Source: CALKJU01 sp035326425 (GTDB lineage Bacteria; Pseudomonadota; Alphaproteobacteria; Geminicoccales; Geminicoccaceae). Taken from it: DNA of 64,000 nt. The DNA lies in NCBI GenBank assembly GCA_035326425.1, contig DAOLFG010000005.1:62001-126000 (forward strand), read 5' to 3'. Numbering within the stretch: position 1 is the stretch's first letter; the number at the start of each line of letters is the position of its first letter. The notes under the pieces are model-generated. The model was given only the letters and a program-made list of their open reading frames with translations. It had not been told where the DNA came from and did no database searches. Below are positions 52,448 to 61,170 of the stretch, in pieces. The translations under genes and the position numbers were made by a program.

Positions 52448-55090
52448 ATGGAACCCTCCATCTTCGCCTTCGTGCGCCGCTACAGCCTGCGGCAACAGCT
52501 CACCATCCTGGCGATGAGCGCGTTGTCGCTGCCGATTCTCTATTACACGCTCGACCTGCCCAAGACGATCATCAACGAGGCATTGAGCGGCAACGGGCCG
52601 TTCGTCTTCTTCGGCTACGAGCTCGATCAGGTGCGTTACCTGTTCGCGCTGTGCGGGCTGTTCCTGACGCTGGTGCTGATCGGCGGCGGGCTGAAATACA
52701 TCCAGAACCTCTACGCCGGCATCATCGCCGAGCGGATGCTGCGCCGGCTGCGCTACCAGCTCTACCAGCAGGTCATGCGCTTCCCGCTGTTCCATCTGCG
52801 GCGGGTCAGCCAGGGCGAGCTGGTCCAGCTCATCAACGCCGAGACCGAGCCGCTGGGCGGCTTCGCCGGGGACGCGCTGTCGGTGCCGGCGGTGCAGGGC
52901 GGCACCCTGATCACCACCCTGTTCTTCATGTTCATGCAGGACTGGGTGCTGGGCATGGCGGCGGTCGCCCTCTACCCCTTGCAGATCTGGCTGATCCCGA
53001 AGCTGCAGTCCAAGGTCAACCAGCTCGGCAAGATGCGCGTGCGCCAGGTACGCAAGAACGCCGAGCGCATCAGCGAGATGGCCTCGTCCGTCCGCGACAT
53101 CCGCGCCAACGACGCGACCTGGTACGAGCGGGCCCGCTTCAGCGACGATCTCTTCGCCGTCTACGATCTGCGCTTCCAGATCTACAAGCTCAAGTTCCTG
53201 ATCAAGTTCATCAATAATTTCCTCGCCCAGCTCGGCCCGTTCTTCTTTTTCTCGATCGGTGGTTACCTGGTCCTGCAGGGTGACATAACGATCGGTGCGC
53301 TCGTCGCGGTCGTCGCGGCGCAGAAGGACATGGCCAGCCCGTGGCGCGAGCTGCTGACCTACTACCAGAATCTCTATGACGTGAAGATCAAGTACGAGCA
53401 GACGGTGATGCAGTTCCTGCCGCCCGGGCTGCGCGACCCGCGGCTGCAGGACGAGGAGCCGCAGGAGATACCGCGGCTGGAGGGCGAGCTCAAAGCCACC
53501 GGCATCGTGGTCAGCGACGACAACGACGATCCGGTCCTGGACGGGGTGTCCTTCACCCTGCCGCTGCCGAGCCGGATCGCCATCGTCGGCCCCGCCGGCA
53601 GCGGCAAGGAGGCTCTCACGCTGGTGCTGGCGGGGCTGCTGGTGCCGCAGTCGGGCCGCGTGACCATCGGCGGCCACGACCTCGCCACCACCAGCGAGGC
53701 GGTCCTCGGCCGGCGCATCGCCTATGTCGGCAATCCGACCGCGATCTTCTCCGGCAGCATCGAGGACAACCTGGTCTATGGGCTCCGCTACAGGCCGGTA
53801 GGCGACCTCGAGGGTGCAAAGCTGGCGGCGCGGGGGCGCGCGCGCAACGAGGCGGCGCTCGCCGGCAACGCGCCCTACGACTTCCTGTCGGAATGGACGA
53901 ACTGGGATGCGCTGGGCCTCGGTGACGTCGAGAGCCGGCTGGAGACGATCGTCGAGGTCCTGCGCACGGTGAGGCTCGACGGCGACGTCTACGCGCTGGG
54001 GCTGCGCGGCCAGCTGGTCGAGGACGACGAGCTGGCTCGGGCCTTCCTCAAGGCCCGCTACATGATGCGCGACCGGCTGGCCGACGACCCGCGAGTCGCC
54101 CGCCTGGTCGAGCCCTTCGACCCGGAACGCTACAACAGCAACGCCACGCTGGCCGAGAATCTGCTGTTCGGGGCGCCGATCGGGCCGACCTTCGACCTCG
54201 ACCATATCGCCGCCAACCCGCGGGTCCGCGAGACGCTCGACCGCACCGGGCTGACCGAGGATCTGCGCGTCGTCGGCTGGCGGCTCGCCGGCACCATGGT
54301 CGAGCTGTTCGCCGACCTGCCGCCGGACCACGAGTATTTCCAGCAGTTCAGCTTCATCCGCGCCGACGAGCTGCCCTACTTCCGTACCCTGCTGGCGCGC
54401 GGCGACCCGAACAGGCTGGGCGAGCTGCCGGAGGCCGATCGCGACCGGCTGCTGGCGCTGCCGTTCAAGCTGATCCTCGCCCGGCACCGCCTCGGTCTCC
54501 TGTCGGACGAGCTGCAGCAGAAGGTGCTGCAGGCGCGCGCCTACTTCCGCGAGCATCTGCCCGACGATCTCAAGGGTGCGATCGCCTTCTTCGAGCCCGA
54601 CAGCTACAACATCGCCAGCTCGATCCAGGACAACGTGCTGTTCGGCAAGATCGCCTACGGCCAGGCCCAGGCCTCGCAGCGGATCTTCGAGCTGCTGGCC
54701 GCGGTGCTGGACGAGCTGGAGCTGCGGCCGCGGGTCATCGAGGTCGGCATGCGCAGCGAATGCGGCATCGGCGGCAACCGCCTGTCGATGCCGCAGCGAC
54801 AGAAGCTGGCGCTCGGCCGGGCGTTGATGAAGCGCCCCGACATCCTCGTCCTTCACGATGCGACGATGCCGCTCGACGCGTTCGAGCAGCCGCTGATGCG
54901 CGACGCGATCCTGGAGGCCTGCGAGGGCCGTTCCCTGATCTGGGCGCTGCAGAGCGAGGAATGGGTCGACCGCTTCGATCACGTGCTCGCCATGTCGGAG
55001 GCCCGGGTGACGGTGCGGCGCCCGGGAGGGGACGGCGGCGCGGCGGGCGGCGAGGAGCGGCCGCTCGAGCAGGTTTCGCAAGGAGGATGA
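52448..55090 (+). CDS. ABC-exporter-like membrane protein with degenerate, interrupted nucleotide-binding domain
   Basis: 880 residues. Residues 20-330 form an ABC type-1 transmembrane domain with about six helices (LPILYYTLDLPKTIINEAL, YLFALCGLFLTLVLIGGGL, GPFFFFSIGGYLVLQGDITIGALVA). The nucleotide-binding domain begins near 350, but Walker A reads GPAGSGKEA (Glu for the essential Ser/Thr), the Q-loop Gln is Asn (YVGNPTAIF), the signature is LSMPQRQ and Walker B is ILVLHDAT (His-Asp-Ala for D-E). Walker A and signature are about 395 residues apart instead of about 110, because of an insertion of roughly 290 residues holding two similar units. It is 6 bases upstream of the cNMP-binding gene. 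Probably not an active transporter ATPase. Confidence 0.8.
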   Translation: MEPSIFAFVRRYSLRQQLTILAMSALSLPILYYTLDLPKTIINEALSGNGPFVFFGYELDQVRYLFALCGLFLTLVLIGGGLKYIQNLYAGIIAERMLRRLRYQLYQQVMRFPLFHLRRVSQGELVQLINAETEPLGGFAGDALSVPAVQGGTLITTLFFMFMQDWVLGMAAVALYPLQIWLIPKLQSKVNQLGKMRVRQVRKNAERISEMASSVRDIRANDATWYERARFSDDLFAVYDLRFQIYKLKFLIKFINNFLAQLGPFFFFSIGGYLVLQGDITIGALVAVVAAQKDMASPWRELLTYYQNLYDVKIKYEQTVMQFLPPGLRDPRLQDEEPQEIPRLEGELKATGIVVSDDNDDPVLDGVSFTLPLPSRIAIVGPAGSGKEALTLVLAGLLVPQSGRVTIGGHDLATTSEAVLGRRIAYVGNPTAIFSGSIEDNLVYGLRYRPVGDLEGAKLAARGRARNEAALAGNAPYDFLSEWTNWDALGLGDVESRLETIVEVLRTVRLDGDVYALGLRGQLVEDDELARAFLKARYMMRDRLADDPRVARLVEPFDPERYNSNATLAENLLFGAPIGPTFDLDHIAANPRVRETLDRTGLTEDLRVVGWRLAGTMVELFADLPPDHEYFQQFSFIRADELPYFRTLLARGDPNRLGELPEADRDRLLALPFKLILARHRLGLLSDELQQKVLQARAYFREHLPDDLKGAIAFFEPDSYNIASSIQDNVLFGKIAYGQAQASQRIFELLAAVLDELELRPRVIEVGMRSECGIGGNRLSMPQRQKLALGRALMKRPDILVLHDATMPLDAFEQPLMRDAILEACEGRSLIWALQSEEWVDRFDHVLAMSEARVTVRRPGGDGGAAGGEERPLEQVSQGG

Positions 55091-55096
55091 GCCCAG

Positions 55097-55573
55097 ATGA
55101 CGCTGCAACGGGACGTGGAGGTGCTGAGGAGCATTCCTCTGTTCGCCAAGATCGAGCCGGCCAAGCTCAAGCTCCTGGCCTTCACCAGCGAGCAGGTCGA
55201 GTACATGGAGGGCGAGGTGCTGTTCCGGCAGGGCGATGCGGGCGACGCCGCCTATATCGTGCTGGAGGGCGACGCCGACATCCTGGTCGACACGCCGCAG
55301 GGCCAGGTCCGCGTGGCCCAGCTCGGCAAGAACGACATCGTGGGCGAGATCGCCATCCTGTGCGACGTGCCGCGTACCGCCACCGTCGCGGCGGCGACCC
55401 GGCTGCTGACGCTGCGGGTCTCCAAGGACGGCTTCTTCAACCTCGTCACCCAGTTCCCGCAGGTCGGCGTCGAGATCATGCACGAGCTGGCCTCGCGCCT
55501 GCACCACACCACGCAGCAGCTCACCGAGGCCTCGGGGAAGCTGCGTCGCCTCGAGGCGGCGTCGAGGGCCTGA
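55097..55573 (+). CDS. Stand-alone cyclic-nucleotide-binding domain protein
   Basis: 158 residues. A Crp-type beta-barrel with FRQGDAGDAAYIVLEGDADILV, and the phosphate-binding cassette VGEIAILCDVPRTATVAA, which keeps the Glu and Arg that bind cyclic AMP/GMP ribose-phosphate. After the barrel there is only a helix (MHELASRLHHTTQQLTEASGKLRRLE), with no helix-turn-helix, so it is not a transcription factor. It sits between the ABC-like gene (6-base gap) and the cyclase gene (1-base overlap), so it probably reads the cyclase product and acts on the membrane protein. Confidence 0.9.
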   Translation: MTLQRDVEVLRSIPLFAKIEPAKLKLLAFTSEQVEYMEGEVLFRQGDAGDAAYIVLEGDADILVDTPQGQVRVAQLGKNDIVGEIAILCDVPRTATVAAATRLLTLRVSKDGFFNLVTQFPQVGVEIMHELASRLHHTTQQLTEASGKLRRLEAASRA

Positions 55574-56775
55574 TGGCCCCGGCCGACACCGGAACCTGGC
55601 CGAGCCGGCGCAGCGCCGCCCTCGACTGGCTGGTCAACGGCGCCGGCAGCCTGCGCTTCGCCGACGACCTCCTGGCCGAACTGGGCAGACGGCTGATCGC
55701 CGAGGGCCTGCCGCTGGCGCGCGCCTCGCTGCACGTCCGTTCGCTGCACCCGCAGTTCCTGGGCGCCACCATGGTCTGGCGGCCGGAGATCGAGCAGACC
55801 GAGCTGATCTTCGTCACCCGCGACATGGCCAGCAGCGCCAGCTACACCAACAGCCCGATCCGGGCCCTCTACGAGGGCGCGGAGGGTATCCGCCGCCGGC
55901 TCGACCTGCCCATGTCGGGCGACGTGCAGGAATACGGCATCTATGCCGACCTGCGCGACCAGGGCATCACAGACTATGTCGCGCTGCCGATGCTGTTCAC
56001 CGACGGCAAGCGCCATGCCTGCACCTGGTCGACCAGGCGGCCCGGCGGCTTCTCGACCGCCGACCTCGTGCTGATCAACGAGCTGCTGCCGGTGTTCGGC
56101 ATGGCGCTGGAGATCCGTGTCAACCGCCGCATGACCCGGACCCTGCTCGAGACCTATGTCGGCCGCTTCGCCGGTGCCCGCATTCTCGACGGCGAGATCA
56201 CCCGCGGCAGCGGCACGACGCTGCGGGCCGCGATCTGGACCTGCGACATGCGCGGCTTCACCGAGATCTCCGAGCGTTGGCCCAGGGACGAGGTGATCGG
56301 TCACCTGAACGAATATTTCGACACCATGGCCCTGCCGGTCGAGAAGCACGGAGGCGAGATCCTGAAGTTCATCGGCGACGCCATGCTGGCAGTGTTTCCC
56401 CTCGACCAGCCCGACGCCTGCGGCCGGGCGCTGCAGGCGGCCATCGAGGCCCGCGCCGCCATGAACACCCTCAACACCCGGCGGCTCGAGGCCGGCCTCG
56501 GCCTCACCGGCTACGGCATCGCGCTGCATGTCGGCGACGTCATGTACGGCAATATCGGCGCCGCCTCGCGGCTCGACTTCACGGTGATCGGGCCGGCGGT
56601 CAACGTCGCGACGCGGCTCGAGGCGCTCACCAAGGAGCTGCGGCGCCGCGTCCTGGTGTCCGGCAGCCTCGCCGCCGCCTGCGGTTGCGCCAGCGACAAG
56701 CTGGTCCGTCTCGGCAGCTTTCGCCTGCGCGGCGTCGGTGGCGAGGTGGAGGCTTGGGGGCTCGCCGATGACTGA
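55573..56775 (+). CDS. Class III adenylate cyclase with GAF-like N-terminal domain
   Basis: 400 residues, ATG sharing one base with the previous stop. The N-terminal 200 residues resemble the GAF-like sensory part of rhizobial cyclases (SAALDWLVNGAGSLRFADDLLAELGRRLIAEGLPLARASLHVRSLHP). The catalytic domain has metal ligands in WTCDMRGFTEIS and KFIGDAMLAVFP, the adenine Lys in LKFIGD, and VNVATRLE with the transition-state Asn and Arg. The position usually Asp/Thr before VN is Pro (VIGPAVN), a variant seen in several bacterial cyclases. Makes cAMP; no transmembrane segment, so it is cytoplasmic. Confidence 0.92.
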   Translation: MAPADTGTWPSRRSAALDWLVNGAGSLRFADDLLAELGRRLIAEGLPLARASLHVRSLHPQFLGATMVWRPEIEQTELIFVTRDMASSASYTNSPIRALYEGAEGIRRRLDLPMSGDVQEYGIYADLRDQGITDYVALPMLFTDGKRHACTWSTRRPGGFSTADLVLINELLPVFGMALEIRVNRRMTRTLLETYVGRFAGARILDGEITRGSGTTLRAAIWTCDMRGFTEISERWPRDEVIGHLNEYFDTMALPVEKHGGEILKFIGDAMLAVFPLDQPDACGRALQAAIEARAAMNTLNTRRLEAGLGLTGYGIALHVGDVMYGNIGAASRLDFTVIGPAVNVATRLEALTKELRRRVLVSGSLAAACGCASDKLVRLGSFRLRGVGGEVEAWGLADD

Positions 56776-57490
56776 GGCCGAGCTCCGCGCCGCCGCCGCC
56801 GCGCTGGGCTTCCGGCTGGTGCCCGAGCGCAAGCTGAAGGAGCCGCTGGCGCAACTGGTGGCGGCGCTGCGGCGCCAGGAGATCGACGCCGTCCTCGATG
56901 TCGGCGCCAATGTCGGCCAGTATGGCGGACTCCTCCGCGAGCAGGGTTGGCAGGGGCCCATCGTCTCGTTCGAGCCCGTGCGCGAGGTCCACGCCGAGCT
57001 GGCCGCCCGTGCCTCCGACGACGCGGGCTGGATCGTGGTGCCGCCGATGGCCCTGGCCGCGTCGTCGGGCGAGGCGATTTTCCATGTCTCGTCCGAGAGC
57101 GACATGTCCTCGCTGCTGCCGCAGGCAGCGGCATTGCGCCGCCTGTCGCCCAGCTCCGCCGTCACCGGGCTCCGGTCGGTGCGGACCGAGCGGCTCGACC
57201 GCCTGCCGCTCGTCGTCGATCGGCCCTGGCAGCGGCTCTTCCTCAAGATCGATGTCCAGGGAGCCGAGCCGCAGGTGCTGGCCGGCGCCGAGGCGCTCTG
57301 GCCGCGCATCGCCGGCGTGCAGCTCGAGCTGTCGCTGATCGAGCTCTACGAGGGTGAAAAGCCGTGGCGCGTCCTCCTGGACGAGGTTTGCTTGCGTGGT
57401 TTCTCTCCCCATCTCTGGCTTCCGGGCTACTTCAGCCCACACTTGGCGCGACAGCTGCAGATCGACGTCGTCCTCTTCCGCGAGCCCTGA
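56768..57490 (+). CDS. FkbM family methyltransferase
   Basis: 240 residues from ATG at 56768, overlapping the cyclase gene by 8 bases. The SAM-binding loop is AVLDVGANVGQYGGLLREQGW; SFEPVREVHAEL, VRTERLDRL and LFLKIDVQGAEPQVLAGAEAL are the FkbM marks. FkbM enzymes O-methylate sugars, lipids or polyketides. Its place directly after the cAMP genes and before psd and pssA suggests modification of an envelope component, which is inference. Confidence 0.87.
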   Translation: MTEAELRAAAAALGFRLVPERKLKEPLAQLVAALRRQEIDAVLDVGANVGQYGGLLREQGWQGPIVSFEPVREVHAELAARASDDAGWIVVPPMALAASSGEAIFHVSSESDMSSLLPQAAALRRLSPSSAVTGLRSVRTERLDRLPLVVDRPWQRLFLKIDVQGAEPQVLAGAEALWPRIAGVQLELSLIELYEGEKPWRVLLDEVCLRGFSPHLWLPGYFSPHLARQLQIDVVLFREP

Positions 57491-57522
57491 GCCACGCGCT
57501 CCCGTCCCAACCTGTCGAGATC

Positions 57523-58224
57523 ATGTCCCAACTCGGTACGCCCTTCTCCGTCCTCGCCCCGATCAACCGTGCCGGCTGGCCGTTCATCGGCGGCTTCTTC
57601 GTGCTGGCCGTGGTCCTGGGCTTCCTCTGGAAGCCGCTGTTCTGGGTCGGCCTCGTCGCCACCTTGTGGTGCGTCTATTTCTTCCGAGACCCCGAGCGCG
57701 TCACGCCGGCCGATCCCGACCTCGTGACCAGCCCGGCCGATGGCGTGGTCTCGGCCGTCAGGCCGCGGGTGCCGCCGCCCGAGCTCGGCATGGGCACCGC
57801 ACCCCTGCCCTGTGTCTCGGTGTTCCTCAACGTCTTCGACGTGCATGTGAACCGCACGCCGGTCCCTGGCGCCGTGCTGGTGCGCGCCTACCATCCGGGA
57901 ACCTTCGTCAATGCGGCGCTCGACAAGGCCTCGGACGAGAACGAGCGCCAGTCGTTCCGCATCGGCGCCAACCGTGGCCGCGAGGTCGGCATCGTGCAGA
58001 TCGCCGGTCTCGTGGCCCGCCGCATCGTCGGCTTCGTCGAGACCGGCGACGTGCTGCAGCCGGGCCAGCGCATCGGCCTGATCCGCTTCGGCAGCCGCTG
58101 CGACGTCTATTTGCCGCAGGACGTGCGGCCCTTGGTCATCGAGGGCCAGCGCGCCATTGCCGGAGAGACGGTGCTTGCCCAACTCCATGGCGAGCAGGTG
58201 ATTCGCCAGGGACGCAAGAGCTGA
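57523..58224 (+). CDS. psd: Phosphatidylserine decarboxylase proenzyme
   Basis: 233 residues from ATG at 57523, the short form of alphaproteobacteria. One or two membrane segments are near 18-50 (GWPFIGGFFVLAVVLGFLWKPLF and FWVGLVATLWCVYFF). TSPADGVVSAVRP, FLNVFDVHVNRTPVPGAV and the self-cleavage site RFGSRCDVYLP, where the Gly-Ser bond near residue 188 is cut to make the pyruvoyl group. It makes phosphatidylethanolamine and is followed by pssA with a 1-base overlap. Confidence 0.95.
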   Translation: MSQLGTPFSVLAPINRAGWPFIGGFFVLAVVLGFLWKPLFWVGLVATLWCVYFFRDPERVTPADPDLVTSPADGVVSAVRPRVPPPELGMGTAPLPCVSVFLNVFDVHVNRTPVPGAVLVRAYHPGTFVNAALDKASDENERQSFRIGANRGREVGIVQIAGLVARRIVGFVETGDVLQPGQRIGLIRFGSRCDVYLPQDVRPLVIEGQRAIAGETVLAQLHGEQVIRQGRKS

Positions 58225-59096
58225 TGCTGCTGCAACGAACGCGCCGCCGGCCGCGCAATCTCCGGCTGCTGCATCTGGTGCCCAACCTCTTCACGATCCT
58301 GGGCCTGTGCGCCGGCCTCACCGGCATCCGCTACGCGCTGGACGGCCGCTGGGAGCTGGCGGTCACCTTCATCGTCGTCGCCGGCGTGTTCGACGGCCTG
58401 GACGGCCGTTCGGCGCGGATGCTCAAGCTGACCTCGAAGCTCGGCGCCGAGCTCGACAGCCTCGCCGACTTCCTGTCCTTCGGCGTGGCGCCGGCGGTCA
58501 TCGTCTATCTGTGGACGCTGCGCGACGTGCAGGGCTTCGGCTGGGCGCTGGCGATGCTGTTCGCCACCTGCTGCGCCTTGCGCCTCGCCCGCTTCAACAG
58601 CGAGCTCGAGAACCCCGACCGGCCGCGCTGGACCCTGCACTTCTTCACCGGCATCCCCGCCCCGGCGGCGGCGGGCTTGGCGCTGCTGCCGATGATGATG
58701 TCGTTCGCCGGCGCCCCGGCCTTCGTGCAGGGCTGGTGGCTGAACGCGGCGCTGGTGCTGTTCGTCGCCTGCATGATGGTCAGCCGGGTGCCGACCTTCT
58801 CGGTCAAGCGCCTCCGTGTTCGGCGCGACCTCGTGCTGCCGACCCTGCTGGCCTGCGGCCTGTTCATCGCCTTCGCCGTCGCCCAACCCTGGCTGATGCT
58901 GTCGCTGTGTGGCCTCGCCTATCTGGCCGCCCTGCCGTTCAGCCTCGTGGCGGCGCACCGAATGCGGCTCGAGGAGGAGGCCCGCACGGCCACGGTCGAG
59001 GAGCAGGCGCCTCACGGCGCCCCTGACGCTGGTGGACGCCCGTCCGATCCCGGCCGTATCGTGAGCCTGGAGCCGCGCCAAGCGAAGCAGCCCTGA
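58224..59096 (+). CDS. pssA: CDP-diacylglycerol-serine O-phosphatidyltransferase
   Basis: 290 residues, ATG sharing a base with the psd stop codon (TGATG). The CDP-alcohol motif is DGLDGRSARMLKLTSKLGAELDSLADF, which fits D-G-x-x-A-R-x8-G-x3-D-x3-D. About seven membrane segments follow, with a charged C-terminal tail of about 45 residues (EEEARTATVEEQAPHGAPDAGGRP). With Psd it completes the route CDP-DAG to PS to PE. Confidence 0.95.
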   Translation: MLLQRTRRRPRNLRLLHLVPNLFTILGLCAGLTGIRYALDGRWELAVTFIVVAGVFDGLDGRSARMLKLTSKLGAELDSLADFLSFGVAPAVIVYLWTLRDVQGFGWALAMLFATCCALRLARFNSELENPDRPRWTLHFFTGIPAPAAAGLALLPMMMSFAGAPAFVQGWWLNAALVLFVACMMVSRVPTFSVKRLRVRRDLVLPTLLACGLFIAFAVAQPWLMLSLCGLAYLAALPFSLVAAHRMRLEEEARTATVEEQAPHGAPDAGGRPSDPGRIVSLEPRQAKQP

Positions 59097-59112
59097 TCGG
59101 AGCAGCCGTGCG

Positions 59113-59934
59113 ATGAGTTACAAGACCATTCTCTATGTCATGAGCGACGACGCCGCCAACCAGCGGCGGCTCGGCGTAGCCAAGGAGCTGGCGGGGCGCT
59201 GCGGCGGCTCGCTGGTGGTGCTGCACGTGACGCAGCCGGCGATCATCCCCGTCGGCTTCGCCGAGGGCACCGCCTACATCCCGCCCGAGATCATCGACGC
59301 CCAGCAGGCGGCGGCGGCAAAGGTCACGGAGCGGATGAAGCAGATCTACCGTGACGTCTGCGAGCCCGAGACCGTGCCGTCGCGCTGGCGTCACGAGGAT
59401 GGCGAGGTCGGCGCCATGGCCAACCTCGCGGCGCGCGCCGCCGACTTGACGGTGCTGGGTACGATGCCGACCAGCGGCATGGATGCGCTGGCTCCCACCC
59501 TGGTCGAGCAGCTGGCGCTCGGCGCCGGCGGCCCGGTGCTGGTGCTGCCGCGTGACGGCGTGCAATCGCCGCCCGGCCGCAACGTCGTGCTGGCCTGGAA
59601 CAACTCGCGCGAGTCCGCCCGCGCGCTGCAGGACGGGCTGGGCTTCCTCACCGCCGCCGACCGTGTGACCGTGGCCGGGCTGGGCTCGGCCCGGGATCTC
59701 TATGTCGACGACGTCGTCGCCCGCCTGCAGCGGCACGGCGTGTCGGCCGAGGCGCATGTCGAGGCCGATGCCAGCGATGCCGGTGCCGCGCTCCTGCGCA
59801 TCGCCTCCGATCGCGGGGCCGACCTGCTGGTGATGGGCGCCTATGGCCGCGCCCGGCTGCGCGAGCTGATCCTGGGCGGTGCCACCCGCGACGTGCTGCG
59901 CAACGCCCCGATCTCGGTGATGTTCAGCTCCTGA
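59113..59934 (+). CDS. Universal stress protein (UspA family)
   Basis: 273 residues, tandem Usp arrangement. The second Usp domain is best conserved: NVVLAWNNSRESARALQDGLGFL and the nucleotide-binding end VMGAYGRARLRELILGGATRDVLRNAP, matching G-2x-G-9x-G. The N-terminal one (ILYVMSDDAANQRRLGVAKELAGRCGGSLVVLHV) is less conserved. Role in stress survival is general; ligand not known. It overlaps the convergent dsbB gene by 11 bases. Confidence 0.9.
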   Translation: MSYKTILYVMSDDAANQRRLGVAKELAGRCGGSLVVLHVTQPAIIPVGFAEGTAYIPPEIIDAQQAAAAKVTERMKQIYRDVCEPETVPSRWRHEDGEVGAMANLAARAADLTVLGTMPTSGMDALAPTLVEQLALGAGGPVLVLPRDGVQSPPGRNVVLAWNNSRESARALQDGLGFLTAADRVTVAGLGSARDLYVDDVVARLQRHGVSAEAHVEADASDAGAALLRIASDRGADLLVMGAYGRARLRELILGGATRDVLRNAPISVMFSS

Positions 59935-60421
59935 CCGGGCGGGTCCAGGCGAAGCCGAAGGCGGCGGTCAGCGACAGGAAGGCCGACAGCATCAGGTTCC
60001 AGGTGGCCAGCGACAGGCCGAGGAAGGCGGCATTGACCTGATCGCAGCGCGGTGGCGCGTCGGTCAGCATCTGCCGCAGCTCCTCGATGCTGGCGGCCTT
60101 TCCCGCCGACGCGCAGCCCTCCGGCAGCGCGAACAGTCCCTGCTCGACGCCGACATGGTAGGCGGCGAGCAGGGTGCCGCCGAGCAGGAACACGGTGACG
60201 GCCGCCAGCCCGACCCTCGGCGTGTCGACGATCAGGCCGCCCAGTGCCGCTGCCGCGGCCACCAGGTAGGGCCAGCGTTCCCACAAGCACAGGTTGCAGG
60301 GCTCGAAGCCGAAGCCGAACTGCAGCACGAGGGCCGCCAGCAGCGCCATGCCGCAGGCGACGCCGACGGCGGCGAGCCAGGCGCCGCCAGGGGTGGAAAG
60401 GCCGGTGAGCGCACGGATCAT
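59924..60421 (-). CDS. dsbB: Disulfide bond formation protein DsbB
   Basis: 165 residues with four membrane helices. The periplasmic cysteine pairs are present: Cys42-Asn-Leu-Cys45 (EPCNLCLWERWPY) and Cys103/Cys126 (EGCAS and PPRCDQV). It reoxidises DsbA and passes electrons to quinone. No dsbA gene in the window. Located 7 bases after the DedA-like gene. Confidence 0.92.
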   Translation of the reverse strand: MIRALTGLSTPGGAWLAAVGVACGMALLAALVLQFGFGFEPCNLCLWERWPYLVAAAAALGGLIVDTPRVGLAAVTVFLLGGTLLAAYHVGVEQGLFALPEGCASAGKAASIEELRQMLTDAPPRCDQVNAAFLGLSLATWNLMLSAFLSLTAAFGFAWTRPVRS

Positions 60422-60428
60422 CGGCGCC

Positions 60429-61007
60429 TCAGAGGTAGCGCAGCGACAGGAAGCCCAGCACGATCAGGGCGGCGAAGGCGCTGGTCACCAGCGTCAGCCG
60501 CGCCTCGATGAAGTCGCGGATCGGCGGGCCGTACCAGCGCAGCAGCGCCGCCACCAGGAAGAATCGCGCACCACGGGTCAGGATGGAGGCGATGATGAAT
60601 ACCGGCAGGCTGAAATGCGCCATGCCGCTGGCGATCGTCACCAGCTTGTAGGGGATCGGGGTGAGCCCCTTGATGAGGATGATCCACAAGCCCCAGTGGT
60701 CATAGGCCTGCTGGTAGGCCGCCACCTTGTCGGCGAGGCCGTAGAGCTCGATGATCCACTGGCCGACCGTCTCCAGCAGGAAATAGCCGATGGCGTAGCC
60801 GGCGAGGCCGCCCACCACCGACGCGACGGTAGCCACCGCGGCGGTGCGCCAGGCGTCCTGCGGTCTCGCCAGCACCATCGGCACGATCATCACGTCGGGC
60901 GGGATCGGAAAGACCGAGCTTTCCAGGAACGACACGACGCCGAGCCCGCGCATGGCATGCGGTGAGCCGGCCTGCCGCATCGACCAGTCGTAGAATCGTC
61001 TGAGCAC
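60429..61007 (-). CDS. DedA family membrane protein, YqaA-like
   Basis: 192 residues with about five membrane segments. FLESSVFPIPPDVMIVPMVLARP and GLTPIPYKLVTIASGMAHFSLPVFIIASILTRGARFFLVA are the VTT/DedA marks, with the charged F-x-R-x-x-R type region replaced by LTRGARFF. DedA proteins are implicated in lipid flipping and membrane integrity. It precedes dsbB on the same strand; divergent from the SPFH gene. Confidence 0.88.
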   Translation of the reverse strand: MLRRFYDWSMRQAGSPHAMRGLGVVSFLESSVFPIPPDVMIVPMVLARPQDAWRTAAVATVASVVGGLAGYAIGYFLLETVGQWIIELYGLADKVAAYQQAYDHWGLWIILIKGLTPIPYKLVTIASGMAHFSLPVFIIASILTRGARFFLVAALLRWYGPPIRDFIEARLTLVTSAFAALIVLGFLSLRYL

Positions 61008-61170
61008 GCAGGGTCCAATCCGATTGCGACGCGGCAGCGCCTTAGCGCGGACCGGTCCGCCACCGCAAGCCGGCCGGCGGCGTGCACAGCATGCGTGGAT
61101 GTGCTTAATCCTCCGTCAATCGGCAAGGCGTCATGATGACGTCGGTATGCAACCGCGAGGCTGGCGGTCC

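Noticed and set aside
50393..55507. A single minus-strand frame of about 1700 codons covering prpE and the opposite strand of the ABC-like and cNMP-binding genes
   Set aside because: Only the last 632 codons (prpE) have family character; the upstream part is the antisense of convincing genes and is low-complexity, as expected in very GC-rich DNA.
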